From Rhizobium ruizarguesonis (GTDB lineage: Bacteria; Pseudomonadota; Alphaproteobacteria; Rhizobiales; Rhizobiaceae): a DNA stretch of 64,000 nucleotides. Below the pieces are notes generated by a model, which was not told where the DNA came from, did no database searches, and saw only the letters and a program-made list of their open reading frames with translations. Of the stretch, positions 1-9,813 are shown one piece after another. The stretch spans positions 62,001 to 126,000 of the forward strand of contig NZ_PQIG01000067.1 in NCBI RefSeq assembly GCF_012349115.1, read 5' to 3'. The position numbers and the translations under genes were made by a program. Position 1 is the stretch's first letter, and the number at the start of each line of letters is the position of its first letter.

Positions 1-1
1 A

Positions 2-175
2 CCCGGCAAGGAGCCAGCACAATTTTTCGCACCCCGTGCCGTGCCAGCGGAAGCTCAAGCTTCGGATAGCAGCCTTGCGTCCCTCGAAGCCGGGGGCATT
101 GCAGTCAGTGACCTGCCGCGTTACGAGCGCACACTCTCGCCGGAAGGCCAGCTCATCCTTCGGAAAGCCCGGTAA
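2..175 (+). CDS. C-terminal end of an unidentified protein (5' truncated by window)
   Basis: An open frame runs in from the left edge and ends at TAA 173-175, giving 57 residues. The first half is rich in Pro, Ala and Gln; the last part is more ordered and ends in a basic tail (LILRKAR). This looks like the tail of a real rhizobial protein rather than noise, because composition and third-position GC match the neighbours. I cannot name the family from this fragment. A RIME-like repeat follows about 45 bases after the stop. Confidence 0.5.
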   Translation, partial: PGKEPAQFFAPRAVPAEAQASDSSLASLEAGGIAVSDLPRYERTLSPEGQLILRKAR

Positions 176-218
176 ACACCGCGTTCGCCGAAATCTCCAA
201 AGCAAACGGTGGATGCTG

Positions 219-328
219 CTAGAGCATGTCGCGCAAAAGTGTGCAGCGGTTTTGCGATAACGACATGCGTAAAAACAAGGACCTAAAGCGCGGAGAGCGA
301 CCCTGAAAGATCGCGACGCGCTTTAGGG
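219..328 (+). repeat. RIME-like rhizobial intergenic repeat, copy A
   Basis: Starts with CTAGAGCATGTCGCGCAAAA and contains the GTGTGCAGCGGTTTTGCG core typical of intergenic mosaic repeats in Rhizobium and relatives. Its right half is a perfect 11-bp stem, CCTAAAGCGCG (282-292) against CGCGCTTTAGG (317-327), which could form a hairpin at the end of the upstream transcript. It shares the CTAGAGCA terminus with the copies near 25.9 kb and 45.3 kb, though its interior differs. The region 176-394 contains no gene otherwise. Confidence 0.7.
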
Positions 329-394
329 GCGCCGATGCTCGCAATTCGACAAGGGCGCTCTCATCTCGACCCAGATTGCCGATCGCTGCAGGGC

Positions 395-925
395 CTATCC
401 CCGCTGAGCGTAATTCACGCTATTCTTCATCAATTCGAGGTTACGGGCAGTGACTTCATTTCCGGGATCAAGCTCATAGGCTTTCAGGAAATACCGTCTG
501 GCAGTGCGCAAGTCACCGCGTAATAAGTGAGAATATCCGATATTGTTGTAGTAGACCGGGGTATTGCCGATCATGCGCGAGAGTTGCTGGTAGGCGCGGT
601 CGGAGGTGTCGAAGCGGGCAACCATGTCGGCGGAGGCTGCCAAGCCTAGCCAAGCGGCCGGATCTTGCGGAAAAACGTCAACCGCTCGCTTGTAAATGGC
701 GTAGGATTTTCCGTAGTTCTTTTCCTGAAACTGCAGTTTGCCGGTGGTTATCAACTCGTCGTTCTTATAGAAGGCGACGGCTGAGTCATCCTCGAGGGTC
801 TTTGCACTATCGCCATAAGCAGCCAGACCATCAACGCTGGATGACTGGCAACCAGCTAAGATCACGCCAGTTGCTATCAAAAACGCAATGCATTTAGTGC
901 CAGCTCTGATTTGCAACATTGACAA
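395..925 (-). CDS. TPR-repeat lipoprotein, TadD-like
   Basis: A 176-residue protein with an N-terminal lipoprotein signal: a hydrophobic stretch ends in the lipobox LAGC at about residues 23-26, so the mature protein should be lipidated. Residues 55-170 contain about three tetratricopeptide-like helical pairs, including YYNNIGYSHLLRGDLRTA and YFLKAYELDPGN. Short TPR lipoproteins of this layout resemble TadD-type pilus-assembly proteins, but no other tad gene lies in the window. A role as an outer- or inner-membrane scaffold is inferred. There is no operon partner on this strand; the next gene, at 1167, is divergent across a 240-bp gap. Confidence 0.7.
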   Translation of the reverse strand: MSMLQIRAGTKCIAFLIATGVILAGCQSSSVDGLAAYGDSAKTLEDDSAVAFYKNDELITTGKLQFQEKNYGKSYAIYKRAVDVFPQDPAAWLGLAASADMVARFDTSDRAYQQLSRMIGNTPVYYNNIGYSHLLRGDLRTARRYFLKAYELDPGNEVTARNLELMKNSVNYAQRG

Positions 926-1166
926 CTTGATCCCCCATCAGACATTCTTACCCAACATTCGGATGCGTTCACCGGAAATCATCGTAAAAAAAAGCTAACA
1001 ACTCAAGAATTTGAGCAAATAGTCGCAAAAAAGCGACAGATACCGTCTTCGCACGGAACGCGCCAAGGTGACAAACGCCAACTATTCAGAGTTGGTATCA
1101 TGTGCCCAGTTATTCTCAGCGTAGAAAATTAATCAACGTCGCCTACCCTGCTCGTCAGGTCAAAAG

Positions 1167-1682
1167 ATGGAACGCTGTATGCGGATCGCTATTTTCACGC
1201 TGATGCGACTTGCACCATCAGTGGCTTACGCGATAGCATCGATCTTCGTTCTCAGCATACCACTGTTGGAAAGCCACCCATCAAGTGCGTCCGCCTGGTG
1301 GCTGCATATGACGATACTTCCGGTCATGCGCGAGCCCATCTATCTGCTTTTGGCGGTACCCGGCGTTGGAATTTGGAGCGCTACGGTCTTGTTGATGCTT
1401 GCATCGATTTTCGGGATTCGAGTGGCTCTGCAGCCGCAAAGACACCACCGGTCTGGATTCATCCATGCGCATATCGCGCTGATTGCGACCGGTCTAACTA
1501 TGGGGCAGGCAGCAGTTGCGCAAGCCGGCCTTTCCAACTTGGCGATGCCTCAGTCTCAGCAAGGCGACTGGTCGTTCCTGCCGCTATCCCACTCACCGCT
1601 TGGGACCTTCCTTTTCATGTCCGTATTTTCGGCCTGCATTTGCTGCCGTTTAACAATCATCAATCGTATAAAATCGGCGTAA
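1167..1682 (+). CDS. hypothetical integral membrane protein
   Basis: 171 residues with about four hydrophobic segments (roughly residues 14-32, 58-84, 100-120 and 148-163) separated by short polar loops, consistent with a small polytopic inner-membrane protein. I do not recognise a family. ATG 1167 was chosen because AGGT lies 6 bases upstream; a second in-frame ATG at 1179 is possible. It converges on the gene ending at 1740. Overlapping open frames on both strands in this stretch look like shadows because they lack the coherent hydrophobic pattern. Confidence 0.5.
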   Translation: MERCMRIAIFTLMRLAPSVAYAIASIFVLSIPLLESHPSSASAWWLHMTILPVMREPIYLLLAVPGVGIWSATVLLMLASIFGIRVALQPQRHHRSGFIHAHIALIATGLTMGQAAVAQAGLSNLAMPQSQQGDWSFLPLSHSPLGTFLFMSVFSACICCRLTIINRIKSA

Positions 1683-1739
1683 TAACAAAGAGGGCGAACC
1701 GCCCCCGCCTGATCCTGGATGTGACTGGTACTTGCGACG

Positions 1740-2642
1740 TCATTGAGCGCAATTGGCTGATTTCGACGTGCCCAAGCGGTCCGCGAGGATGAGGTTTGCG
1801 GGAACATTGCGGGAATTTCTTGCGGCTAGCCAGCGCTCAGTCGAAAAATACGTCTTGGTCTTCACCTGCGAACTTGAAGTCGCCTTAAGACCAAGAACAA
1901 AATTGAAGTTATTGTCGCCCCCGGCTTCGCGCGTGAAGCTGAGATAGGAGCCGAACCGTTCGTATTCGACATTTTGAAGGTTTTGGATCGACGCAAGAGT
2001 ATCCTCGAAATCATGCCAGCACGCCTGCTTCACAATGATCTCGAAAATGCGCAGGATGGCCGGGGCGAGACGCCCCTGAGCGTCGGTCGACGGCCCAATG
2101 ATCTTGGCGCGGATCTCTAGAATATCGCCCATTTCATCTCCACGAACCTTAACGAAGGTTGAGCTGAGGGGACGTACCTCGTCCCTTTGGTAGATGCGCT
2201 GAAAATAACATTCGTAGCTGCGATTGCGCATCGATGCGGCTTTCCACTCGCTCATCTCGATGCCGGCCTCTCGAAGAGCGCCGCACATATTCCGCCCCGA
2301 GACGCGCCACACCCGCATAAACTGACTTGCCAGCTCCAGCTTCGGGACTTCGATCAGCAGCAGCGATATCGACGTCGACGGGAGAGGAGAAGGAACCGCC
2401 GGATCCGGGCGGACGGCTATGCGAGATGATTGTGCAGCCTTATCGAGAGCGCGATTTTCAACGCGCCCGAGATCTTCGCGGTCGTGGATTTCATGGTAAA
2501 AAAAAACGATGCCTGCAAGAAGCAAAATTGATATCAAAAGCCCTGGCCAAAAGAGGGACCAGCGGTTCCTCGGCATTGCGAAAATCCGCTGCCAACGCGA
2601 ACTTTCGCGAGGAGGATCGACTGCTGATGGCACTTTATCCAC
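1740..2642 (-). CDS. hypothetical single-pass membrane protein
   Basis: 300 residues. A basic N-terminus is followed by one transmembrane helix (about residues 29-48, PGLLISILLLAGIVFFYHEI), leaving a periplasmic domain of about 250 residues. That domain has four scattered cysteines (in NMCGAL, YECYF, QACWHDF and SANCAQ) that could form disulfides. I cannot assign a function; proteins of this architecture occur as uncharacterised DUF families in Rhizobiales. It stands alone, converging with the membrane protein ending at 1682. Confidence 0.6.
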   Translation of the reverse strand: MDKVPSAVDPPRESSRWQRIFAMPRNRWSLFWPGLLISILLLAGIVFFYHEIHDREDLGRVENRALDKAAQSSRIAVRPDPAVPSPLPSTSISLLLIEVPKLELASQFMRVWRVSGRNMCGALREAGIEMSEWKAASMRNRSYECYFQRIYQRDEVRPLSSTFVKVRGDEMGDILEIRAKIIGPSTDAQGRLAPAILRIFEIIVKQACWHDFEDTLASIQNLQNVEYERFGSYLSFTREAGGDNNFNFVLGLKATSSSQVKTKTYFSTERWLAARNSRNVPANLILADRLGTSKSANCAQ

Positions 2643-3024
2643 GGCGCGACCTCAAAAGCAAATAGGAGCGGCTGCGAGTTCGAACTCAATCAATCTCGAT
2701 CCTATGTGCGATCAACCGGTGTCGGTCGGGGCGCGGACCAAGCAACCCTGCTGACGCCTCCCTCTGAGATGAGCAACGGATGCGAAAAACGGTACAGTCT
2801 ATCCGACTCACCTTCAACGCTGTAACTGTGAAGTAGCGTGTGTGGAGCGTCAAGCAACAACCCCAGTGGACAGCGTTCGCCCCCTACAATTGAGGTGGAA
2901 AAGCGGACTGACGGCTCTAAAGACAATCACATCAGCTGCACAAGCGTGCGTGAAGATATTGTCGTTGCACATTCGCGTCCCGTTATACTGTCGCAGGACC
3001 TGAATCTACACCTGTCGGGAATGA
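2643..3024. other. gene-free interval, 382 bp
   Basis: Lies between the 5' end of the gene starting at 2642 (minus) and the 3' end of prc. Short open frames on both strands here have no recognisable motif and no convincing ribosome-binding site. It must hold the promoter of the minus-strand gene at 2642, but I could not assign -35/-10 boxes with confidence. Confidence 0.4.
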
Positions 3025-5139
3025 CTATTTTCCGTTCGTGTTTCCTGATTCTTTTGTGGCTGCCTTTAGCACGCCTTCCTGCAAATCCGCCTCGTCGGCA
3101 AGAATGGCGACGGTCTCGTCGAGCAAGACGTCTTTTGCATTCTTGCGGGCATTCTCGATGGCAATATCAGCGCTCAGGCTGCGCTCGCCTGCCTCCAGGC
3201 CATCATCTCCAAGATCCTCGCCATCCCCTGCTTCCGCTCGATCCTTGAACCGTTTCTCGCGAGCAGCCGCTTCTTTGCGACGTTCGGATTCATTGAGAGA
3301 AACAACCCCTTTCTCACGCTGCGCCTTCAGGTCGGCAATGTCTTTTAGCAGGCGTTGGAAGTCCGGATTGCTCTCAACCCGCGCATCATGGCGGCTTTGC
3401 AACGTCGGCAGCAACGTCGTGATCGTGTCGGCGGGCGTGTAGTTCGCGGGCTTGATCTGCGCCCACGGCAGGGCATTGTCATAACTGGTCTCGCCGAAGC
3501 TTGTCGGATCGGAAAGTCCGGGCAAGCTGATATCAGGCGTCACGCCGTGCAACTGCGTCGTACCACCGTCGACCCGGAAAAACTGGGCAATTGTCACCTT
3601 TAGCTCCCCGAACTCCGGTTTGCTGTTGCGAACAATCTGGTCAAGATCGACGACGGTTTGAACGGTGCCTTTCCCGAAACTAGGTTCGCCGACGATCACG
3701 CCTCGACCATAGTCCTGGATTGCCGCGGCAAAGATCTCCGAAGCCGAGGCCGAGCCGCGATTAATCAGGACACCCATCGGGCCTGTCCAGACAGGCGCCG
3801 CAAGCTCAGCACTTTTGACCTCGATCTTGCCGTCGCTGCCACGTTGCTGAACGACCGGTCCATTGCCGATGAAGAGACCGGTCAAATCAATCGCCTCGTC
3901 CAATGAGCCGCCGCCATTGTTGCGCAGATCAATGAGAACGCTGTCGACCTTTTCTTCCTTCAGTTCGTCGAGAAGCTTGGCGACATCGCGGCTTGCGCTT
4001 TTGTAATCCTGGTCTCCTTTGCGCTTGGCTTCAAAATCCTCATAGAATACCGGCAGCGTGATGATCCCGATTTTACGCGTGGCGTCGCCCGCCTTCACGG
4101 ACAGCACAGTCTTCCTGGCAGCCTGCTTGTCGAGACTGATTTTATCGCGCACCAGGCTAATGACGCGATGCGTGCCATCTGCTCCGGCATCTGCCGGCAG
4201 GATGTCCAGCCGCACGACGGAGTCTTTTTTTCCGCGTATCATCTGCACGACTTCATCAAGGCGCGTGCCCACCACTTCTTTGATCGCCCCATCCTTGCCT
4301 TGACCAACGCCGGTAATGCGGTCTCCGACCGCGAGCTTGCCGGACAGCTGCGCCGGCCCGCCAGGCACGAGCTCACGGATCGTCGTGTAGTCGTCGCGTT
4401 CCTGCAGCACAGCACCGATACCAAACAGCGAAAGCTTCATCGAGACATTGAAGTCGGCTGAAGCGGCGGCGCCGAAATAGTCGGTGTGCGGATCGATCGA
4501 CGTTGAATAGGCGTCCATGAACGACTGGAAAACGTCGTCGCTTTTAAATTTGTAAGCGCGCTCGAGGGTGTTTTCATAACGTTTGTCGAGTGTTTCGCGA
4601 ATCGCCGCGTCGTTTTTGCCGCCCAGTTTCAACCGCAACCAGTCGCTCTTGACGCGCTTGCGCCAAAGCTCATTGCTCTCGGCTTTCGACTGCGGCCACG
4701 GCGCTTTATCGCGCAGCACCGAATAATTTTCCTGCGCACTGAAATCGAAGTCCTGCTTCAGCAGGCTGCGCGCATAGTTCATGCGGTCGACAACGCGCTG
4801 TTCATAGGCGTTGAAAATCGCAAACGGGATCTTCAAGTCCTTCCGTTCTATCGCATCGTCGATCTCGCTGCGATCGGACATGAACTTGTCGATATCAGTC
4901 TGGAGGAAGAGCATGCGGTCCGGATCAAGCGACTTGATGAACTGATCCATGATCCTGGCCGACAAGGCGTCGTCAAGTGGAACGGGCTTGTAGCTATACC
5001 GCGAAAGAAATTGCGCGCTCAACTCAGCGGCTTGCGCTTGTCGCTTTAGCGGCGCCAAAACAGGCGGTGATGCGACTTCAGCATATGCGGACTGTGCAAT
5101 TGCAAGAAATGCACCAAAGAAAACGTAGGCTATGCGCAT
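3025..5139 (-). CDS. prc: tail-specific (C-terminal processing) protease Prc/Tsp
   Basis: A 704-residue S41-family periplasmic protease that degrades or trims proteins from their C-termini, including cell-wall hydrolases and mis-tagged proteins. Residues 1-20 are a Sec signal peptide ending AYA. The N-terminal helical domain spans about 40-220 and a PDZ domain about 230-320 (LVPGGPAQLSGKLAVGDRI). The catalytic core is about 355-520, with the Ser-Lys dyad at S465 (GSASASEIF) and K490 (FGKGTVQ); the spacing of 25 matches E. coli Tsp S452/K477. A charged C-terminal extension of the Tsp type spans about 590-700. Length is close to the family norm (about 680). It is monocistronic. Confidence 0.95.
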   Translation of the reverse strand: MRIAYVFFGAFLAIAQSAYAEVASPPVLAPLKRQAQAAELSAQFLSRYSYKPVPLDDALSARIMDQFIKSLDPDRMLFLQTDIDKFMSDRSEIDDAIERKDLKIPFAIFNAYEQRVVDRMNYARSLLKQDFDFSAQENYSVLRDKAPWPQSKAESNELWRKRVKSDWLRLKLGGKNDAAIRETLDKRYENTLERAYKFKSDDVFQSFMDAYSTSIDPHTDYFGAAASADFNVSMKLSLFGIGAVLQERDDYTTIRELVPGGPAQLSGKLAVGDRITGVGQGKDGAIKEVVGTRLDEVVQMIRGKKDSVVRLDILPADAGADGTHRVISLVRDKISLDKQAARKTVLSVKAGDATRKIGIITLPVFYEDFEAKRKGDQDYKSASRDVAKLLDELKEEKVDSVLIDLRNNGGGSLDEAIDLTGLFIGNGPVVQQRGSDGKIEVKSAELAAPVWTGPMGVLINRGSASASEIFAAAIQDYGRGVIVGEPSFGKGTVQTVVDLDQIVRNSKPEFGELKVTIAQFFRVDGGTTQLHGVTPDISLPGLSDPTSFGETSYDNALPWAQIKPANYTPADTITTLLPTLQSRHDARVESNPDFQRLLKDIADLKAQREKGVVSLNESERRKEAAAREKRFKDRAEAGDGEDLGDDGLEAGERSLSADIAIENARKNAKDVLLDETVAILADEADLQEGVLKAATKESGNTNGK

Positions 5140-5288
5140 TCAGCGTTGATCCAATTCTTAATGCCGAGTGTCGATGTGCGATCTATGTGACGCAATCATG
5201 GTTTTTTGGCAACCAAATGGCAAACGACATAGTTTGCAAAGTCGCGAAAACATATCCGGCGCGTGGTCGGCGTCTCCGCAGTCGGCGC

Positions 5289-5768
5289 TCAATCCGCCTG
5301 CACGTCTTGCCAGGAATCGAATGTCGCAGCTTGACCGCGACGGCATCCGCTGCGGTCGACGAGATCCCAGACGATGGCGTTCTCGATATAGAAACGCCGC
5401 CCTGACTTGGCAATGCGAAGTCCGCGGTAGTCGGCGATAAAGCCGTTGGCCGCCACGGTATTCAACAGCCTGTCACGTTCCGCGCGATCAGGTGCCCCCG
5501 CCGAAAGGCGCGATGGCAAAGTGATGAACTCTTCCCATGAATATTCAAAACAGGCCTGGGCGGCGCGGTTTGCGTAGATAAAGCGCGGATCGGCGGCGGT
5601 GTTGTGAGCAAGGACAACGGCCGGCGACTGGTCGTAAAGCCATTCAGCACCCCGGCCTTCCGGCGTCAGGCGGCGTCCCACGCTTCGTTCGAAGCTGTCC
5701 TCCATCAATGCGTAAAATTCGAGATCGTAAGACAAGTCGAGTCCGGCGTCGTTGTAGTTGGCAATCAT
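5289..5768 (-). CDS. MEKHLA-domain protein
   Basis: A 159-residue PAS-like protein of the MEKHLA family. The central section (AEWLYDQSPAVVLAHNTAADPRFIYANRAA) and the following segment YSWEEFITLPSRLSA are characteristic of the family, as is the end IENAIVWDLVD. Bacterial MEKHLA proteins are small cytosolic PAS-fold proteins of unknown ligand. I prefer ATG 5768 over the in-frame ATG 5777 because AGGA sits 8 bases before it. It is followed by the M20 amidohydrolase region on the same strand. Confidence 0.8.
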   Translation of the reverse strand: MIANYNDAGLDLSYDLEFYALMEDSFERSVGRRLTPEGRGAEWLYDQSPAVVLAHNTAADPRFIYANRAAQACFEYSWEEFITLPSRLSAGAPDRAERDRLLNTVAANGFIADYRGLRIAKSGRRFYIENAIVWDLVDRSGCRRGQAATFDSWQDVQAD

Positions 5769-5884
5769 GCTGCGCATCCTGGATTGCGGCGAGATGTTGA
5801 AGTGATGTTCTCGCTACAAAATCCTTTTGCGCTACAGAAAGTGCAAGCTCCAAATGCGACGCGGTCAAGCTGGCGACCGGGACT

Positions 5885-7075
5885 TCAGGCGTCATCCTGG
5901 AGGTAGCGTTCCGCGAGCCTTGCCCACATGGCTGCGCCAACCGTCAGGCTGGCATCGGCGAAATCATATTTGGGGCTATGCAGGATGGCGGAATTCATGC
6001 CGTTGCCGAGACGCAGGAAGCTGCCCGGCTTGTGCTCGAGAAAGTGCGAGAAATCCTCGCTGCCGGGAATGAGCGGGCAGGTCGCGACCTTGTCTTCGCC
6101 GATCAGTTCCGCCGCAACGATCCGGGCAAAATCTGTCTCATCAGGCGAATTGACGACGACAGGATTGCCGCGATCGTAGTCGATCTCGATCGAAGCATTG
6201 TGCCCTTCTGCCACCGAGCGGGCGAGCTTGGTGATGCGTTCCTGCAGGAGGTCGCGAATGCCGGGCTCGAAGGAGCGCACGCTCAATGCGAGCTTGGCAT
6301 ACTCAGGAATGACGTTGACTGCATCGCCGGCATGGATCGTGCCGACGGTAATGACCGCGGTCTGGGTCGGGTCGAGGTTGCGCGAGATGATCGTCTGCAG
6401 CGAGACGACGAGGTTGCACGCCACGACCACGGGATCGACGGTCAGGTGTGGCCGCGAGGCATGGCCGCCTTTGCCCTTGATGGTAATCTCGACGGTATCC
6501 GACGCCGCCATCATCGGACCGGATCGCAGCAGAATGGTGCCTTCCGGAGCACCGGGGTGGTTGTGGAGGCCAAAGATTGCGTCGAACGGAAACCGGTCGA
6601 ACAGGCCGTCGGCAATCATCGCCTGAGCGCCGCTATTCTTGCCCGCCTCTTCCGCGGGCTGGAAGATCAGCGTCACCGTGCCGTTGAAGCGGCGGGTACG
6701 GGCGAGATAGTCGGCCGCGCCGAGCAGCACGGTCGTGTGGCCGTCATGGCCGCAGGCATGCATCTTGCCGGGGGTGCCGCTGGCATAGGCAAGTCCGGTT
6801 TCTTCAGCGATCGGCAGCGCATCCATATCGGCGCGGATGGCGATGCCCTTGCTGCCCTTGCCGGCGCTGAGGCGAGCGACAACGCCGTGACCGCCGACAT
6901 TGCGGGTCACGTCATAACCCCAGCCTTCCAGCTTTTCCGCGACAAAACGCGCCGTTTCCGCTTCTTCGAAGGAAAGTTCCGGATGGGCATGCAGGTGCTG
7001 GCGGGTCGCCTTCAGCTCCGCCTCCATGGCTTCGAAATCGGAAAGGCGGGCATAGGCATTGTCGAGCGTGGGCAT
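5885..7075 (-). CDS. M20-family amidohydrolase (hippurate / N-acyl-amino-acid hydrolase type)
   Basis: 396 residues. A dinuclear-metal aminoacylase-like enzyme that splits an amide bond of an N-acylated or amidated small substrate. Metal-binding features are visible: HACGHDGHT (C108, H110), FQPAEEAG (E142-E143), GLHNHP (H171) and a C-terminal GSEDFSHFL motif. The dimerisation domain lies at about 185-300 (GKGGHASRPH). Start ATG 7075 is chosen because the domain begins there; the frame stays open upstream but only in sequence antiparallel to the ATPase tail. It sits 70 bases after an amino-acid importer and is probably co-transcribed, so it likely hydrolyses the imported compound. Confidence 0.9.
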   Translation of the reverse strand: MPTLDNAYARLSDFEAMEAELKATRQHLHAHPELSFEEAETARFVAEKLEGWGYDVTRNVGGHGVVARLSAGKGSKGIAIRADMDALPIAEETGLAYASGTPGKMHACGHDGHTTVLLGAADYLARTRRFNGTVTLIFQPAEEAGKNSGAQAMIADGLFDRFPFDAIFGLHNHPGAPEGTILLRSGPMMAASDTVEITIKGKGGHASRPHLTVDPVVVACNLVVSLQTIISRNLDPTQTAVITVGTIHAGDAVNVIPEYAKLALSVRSFEPGIRDLLQERITKLARSVAEGHNASIEIDYDRGNPVVVNSPDETDFARIVAAELIGEDKVATCPLIPGSEDFSHFLEHKPGSFLRLGNGMNSAILHSPKYDFADASLTVGAAMWARLAERYLQDDA

Positions 7076-7145
7076 GAAAACATCCAGTTTTGATCGAAAA
7101 GGGCATGGCTCCGGCCCGACGGTCGAAGCAGCGAGCTGACACCGG

Positions 7146-7925
7146 TCAGAGAAAACGGGCGAGAAAAGCCTGGGTCCGGGGATGTTGCGGATTGCCGATG
7201 ACATCCTCGGGCTTGCCCATTTCGACGACATTGCCGCCGTCCATGAACACGACCCGATCGGCCGCCTCACGGGCGAAACCGATCTCGTGGGTCACGACGA
7301 TCATCGTGAGGCCCTGTTTGGCGAGATCGCGCATGGTGGCCAGCACTTCGCCGACGAGTTCTGGGTCGAGCGCAGATGTCGGCTCGTCGAACAGCATCAG
7401 CTTCGGTTTGATCGCCAGGGCGCGGGCGATGGCGACGCGCTGCTGCTGACCGCCGGAGAGCTGGCGGGGATAGCTCCCCGCCTTTTCCGACAGGCCCACC
7501 CGCTCCAAAAGCCGCATCGCGTTCTCGGTCGCGGCCTTGCGATTTTCTCCGTGCACGCCGATCGGGGCCTCGACGATATTTTGCAGCACCGTCATATGCG
7601 GGTAGAGATTGAACTGCTGGAACACCATGCCGATCTTGCGCCGCTGGCTGGCGATCTTGTTGCTGGACAGCTTTTCCAGCCGGTCCTTGCGGAGGCGATA
7701 GCCGATCTGCTCGCCATCGACTTCGATGAACCCCTTATTAATCGCTTCGAGATGGTTGATGCAGCGCAGGAAGGTCGACTTTCCCGACCCGGACGGGCCA
7801 AGCACCACGACGACTTCACCCGGCATGACGTCGAGGTCGATCCCTTTCAGCACTTCGAGCTGGTCGAAGGACTTGTGGACGTTGCGGGCTCTGACGAGAG
7901 GCTTTGCAATTTCGGCACCGGTCAA
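7146..7925 (-). CDS. polar amino-acid ABC importer, ATPase
   Basis: A 259-residue cytoplasmic ATPase of the GlnQ/HisP type. Walker A is GPSGSGKST, the signature is [15 protein letters not shown], Walker B is LMLFDEPTS, followed by a switch histidine (VVTHE). The start overlaps the permease stop by 4 bases (ATGA), showing translational coupling. With the permease and binding protein upstream it forms a one-permease importer whose permease probably works as a homodimer. Confidence 0.95.
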   Translation of the reverse strand: MTGAEIAKPLVRARNVHKSFDQLEVLKGIDLDVMPGEVVVVLGPSGSGKSTFLRCINHLEAINKGFIEVDGEQIGYRLRKDRLEKLSSNKIASQRRKIGMVFQQFNLYPHMTVLQNIVEAPIGVHGENRKAATENAMRLLERVGLSEKAGSYPRQLSGGQQQRVAIARALAIKPKLMLFDEPTSALDPELVGEVLATMRDLAKQGLTMIVVTHEIGFAREAADRVVFMDGGNVVEMGKPEDVIGNPQHPRTQAFLARFL

Positions 7926-8851
7926 TGGCTTGCCTCCTCGGCAAGGGTCTCGGATTTGGCGGCAGCGGCATTGTTGCGCCGCTCGCTACGGCCGTAATAG
8001 GCTTCGATATAGCTCTGGCCGAGATTGAGGATGGAAGTGATGAAGAGGTACCAGAGGACCGCGACCAGTAGCATCGGCACGATCTCGAAGGTGCGATTAT
8101 AGATCGACTGGACGGAATAGAGCAGATCGGCCATGGCGATGACGCTGACGAGCGAGGTTGCCTTGATCATGCTGATCAACTGGTTGCCCGTTGGCGGCAC
8201 GATCGAGCGCATCGCCTGCGGAATGATGATCCGCCACAGCGCCCTCGCCTTGGTCATGCCGAACGCTTCCGCCGTCTCGAACTGGCCGCGATCGACCGAG
8301 AGCAGGCCGCCGCGAATGATTTCGGCCATGTAGGCCGCTTCGTTCAAGGCCAGGCCGACGATTGCCGCCGTCATCGGCGTGATCACCGAATTGGTCTCCC
8401 AGCTGGCGAGCGTCGGGCCGAACGGAATGGTAATCGAAAGTTCGGGAAAGAGGGTCGAGAGATTGTACCAGAAGATCAACTGTACCAGGAGCGGCGTGCC
8501 GCGAAAGAACCAGATGAACAGCGATGCTAGCGACCGAGCGAGCCGGTCATTCGACAGCCGGGCGATCGCCAGTCCGAGGCCGAGCACGATGCCGATGGCC
8601 ATCGCGACCACTGTCAGGCCCAGGCTGACGTAAAGGCCGTTGATAACAGTCGGATCGAAGAAATAAGCCGCGACGACAGGCCAGCCGAAATTCTCGTTAT
8701 GGGCGACGATCCACAGGAAGTTCGCAGCAATCAGGAGCACGACCACCCACAAGAGGAGCCGACCCGTTTGAAAGGGCTTGTGGGCATGAGCAACATCGCG
8801 GAAGTCCGCACCGCCAGACGACGATGCGGCAGTCGTGCGGTCATTGCTCAT
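7922..8851 (-). CDS. polar amino-acid ABC importer, permease
   Basis: A 309-residue inner-membrane subunit with an N-terminal extension and hydrophobic segments at about residues 30-48, 70-100, 120-150, 170-190 and 230-285. The EAA loop that docks the ATPase is visible as the [24 protein letters not shown] region. It belongs to the HisM/GlnP family. It overlaps both neighbours by 4 bases. The N-terminal 30 polar residues are longer than in enteric HisM, as is common in rhizobial members. Confidence 0.92.
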   Translation of the reverse strand: MSNDRTTAASSSGGADFRDVAHAHKPFQTGRLLLWVVVLLIAANFLWIVAHNENFGWPVVAAYFFDPTVINGLYVSLGLTVVAMAIGIVLGLGLAIARLSNDRLARSLASLFIWFFRGTPLLVQLIFWYNLSTLFPELSITIPFGPTLASWETNSVITPMTAAIVGLALNEAAYMAEIIRGGLLSVDRGQFETAEAFGMTKARALWRIIIPQAMRSIVPPTGNQLISMIKATSLVSVIAMADLLYSVQSIYNRTFEIVPMLLVAVLWYLFITSILNLGQSYIEAYYGRSERRNNAAAAKSETLAEEASH

Positions 8852-9738
8852 TTCGGCAGAGCTCCACCAAGATTGAGACCGGGCTGCTTGATCATGTTGT
8901 TCTCAAGACCCCACTTCTTCATGATGGCGGCATAGGCGCCGTTATCCATCAACGCCTTGATCGAGTCGAGCAGAACGGGGCCGAGCGGCGAGCCCTTCGG
9001 CACGACGGCGCCCTGATAGAGGTCGTCGAAGCCATTCTTTTGGCCGACGCCGCTCAGTTCCAACTGGCCGTTTGCCTGAGACACGAAATAGGTCAGCGGC
9101 GCCTGCGAGGAGAAGAAGGCATCGGCGCGTTTGGAGCGGACCGCCAGGATCGAGCTCGGCTGGTCGGTATAGGACTGCACTTCGAGTGCAGGCTTGCCGT
9201 CCGTCTTGCACTTTTCGACCTGGGCCTGGATCACCTTTTCGGCGGAGCCGCCGGCCATGACGGCAATGCGATTGCCGCAGGCGCTGTCGAGCGAAGCGAT
9301 GGCCTTCGGATTGCCCTTCTGAACGGAGAAGACCACGTATTCCTGAACCCAATCGACGAAATCGTTGGCCTCTTCACGGGTTTTGAAGTCACCGATCGGG
9401 CCGAAGGCGAACTGGTATCGGCCGGAATTGATGCCGGCGAGCAATGCGGTCAGTCCACTGACGGTTTCGTGCTCGATCTCGACGCCGAGCATCTGGCCGA
9501 TCGCATCAGTCAGGTCGGCGCTGGCGCCGGTCAGTTTCGTGCCGGTGACGATCTCATAGGGAGGAAAGGAACCGTTGTTGACGGAGACCATCTTGCCGTC
9601 CGTGCGGATCTTCTCCGGCAGGCGGGCGCGAAGCGCGTCGTTGACGGTCTGTTTTGGCACGGCCGTTTCCTCAGCGAAGACCGACGTCGTCATCATCAGA
9701 CCCAGCAGGGCGGCGGAAGCGATCAGTTTCGAATGCAT
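8848..9738 (-). CDS. amino-acid ABC importer, periplasmic binding protein
   Basis: 296 residues with a Sec signal peptide (residues 1-22, ending VFAEE) and a type-3 solute-binding fold. Typical elements are the NGSFPPYEIV opening of the ligand site and the DLTDAIGQMLG helix. Start ATG 9738 has AGGGGA 5 bases upstream. The ligand cannot be read from sequence; the linked M20 hydrolase suggests an acylated or amide amino compound. Confidence 0.92.
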   Translation of the reverse strand: MHSKLIASAALLGLMMTTSVFAEETAVPKQTVNDALRARLPEKIRTDGKMVSVNNGSFPPYEIVTGTKLTGASADLTDAIGQMLGVEIEHETVSGLTALLAGINSGRYQFAFGPIGDFKTREEANDFVDWVQEYVVFSVQKGNPKAIASLDSACGNRIAVMAGGSAEKVIQAQVEKCKTDGKPALEVQSYTDQPSSILAVRSKRADAFFSSQAPLTYFVSQANGQLELSGVGQKNGFDDLYQGAVVPKGSPLGPVLLDSIKALMDNGAYAAIMKKWGLENNMIKQPGLNLGGALPK

Positions 9739-9813
9739 GTCATTCCCCTTTTTTTGGTTTGCAAAAATGGTGATTCAACGATGAGGCCTGCGAAGAGTTT
9801 CCCCTGGCCTTGG

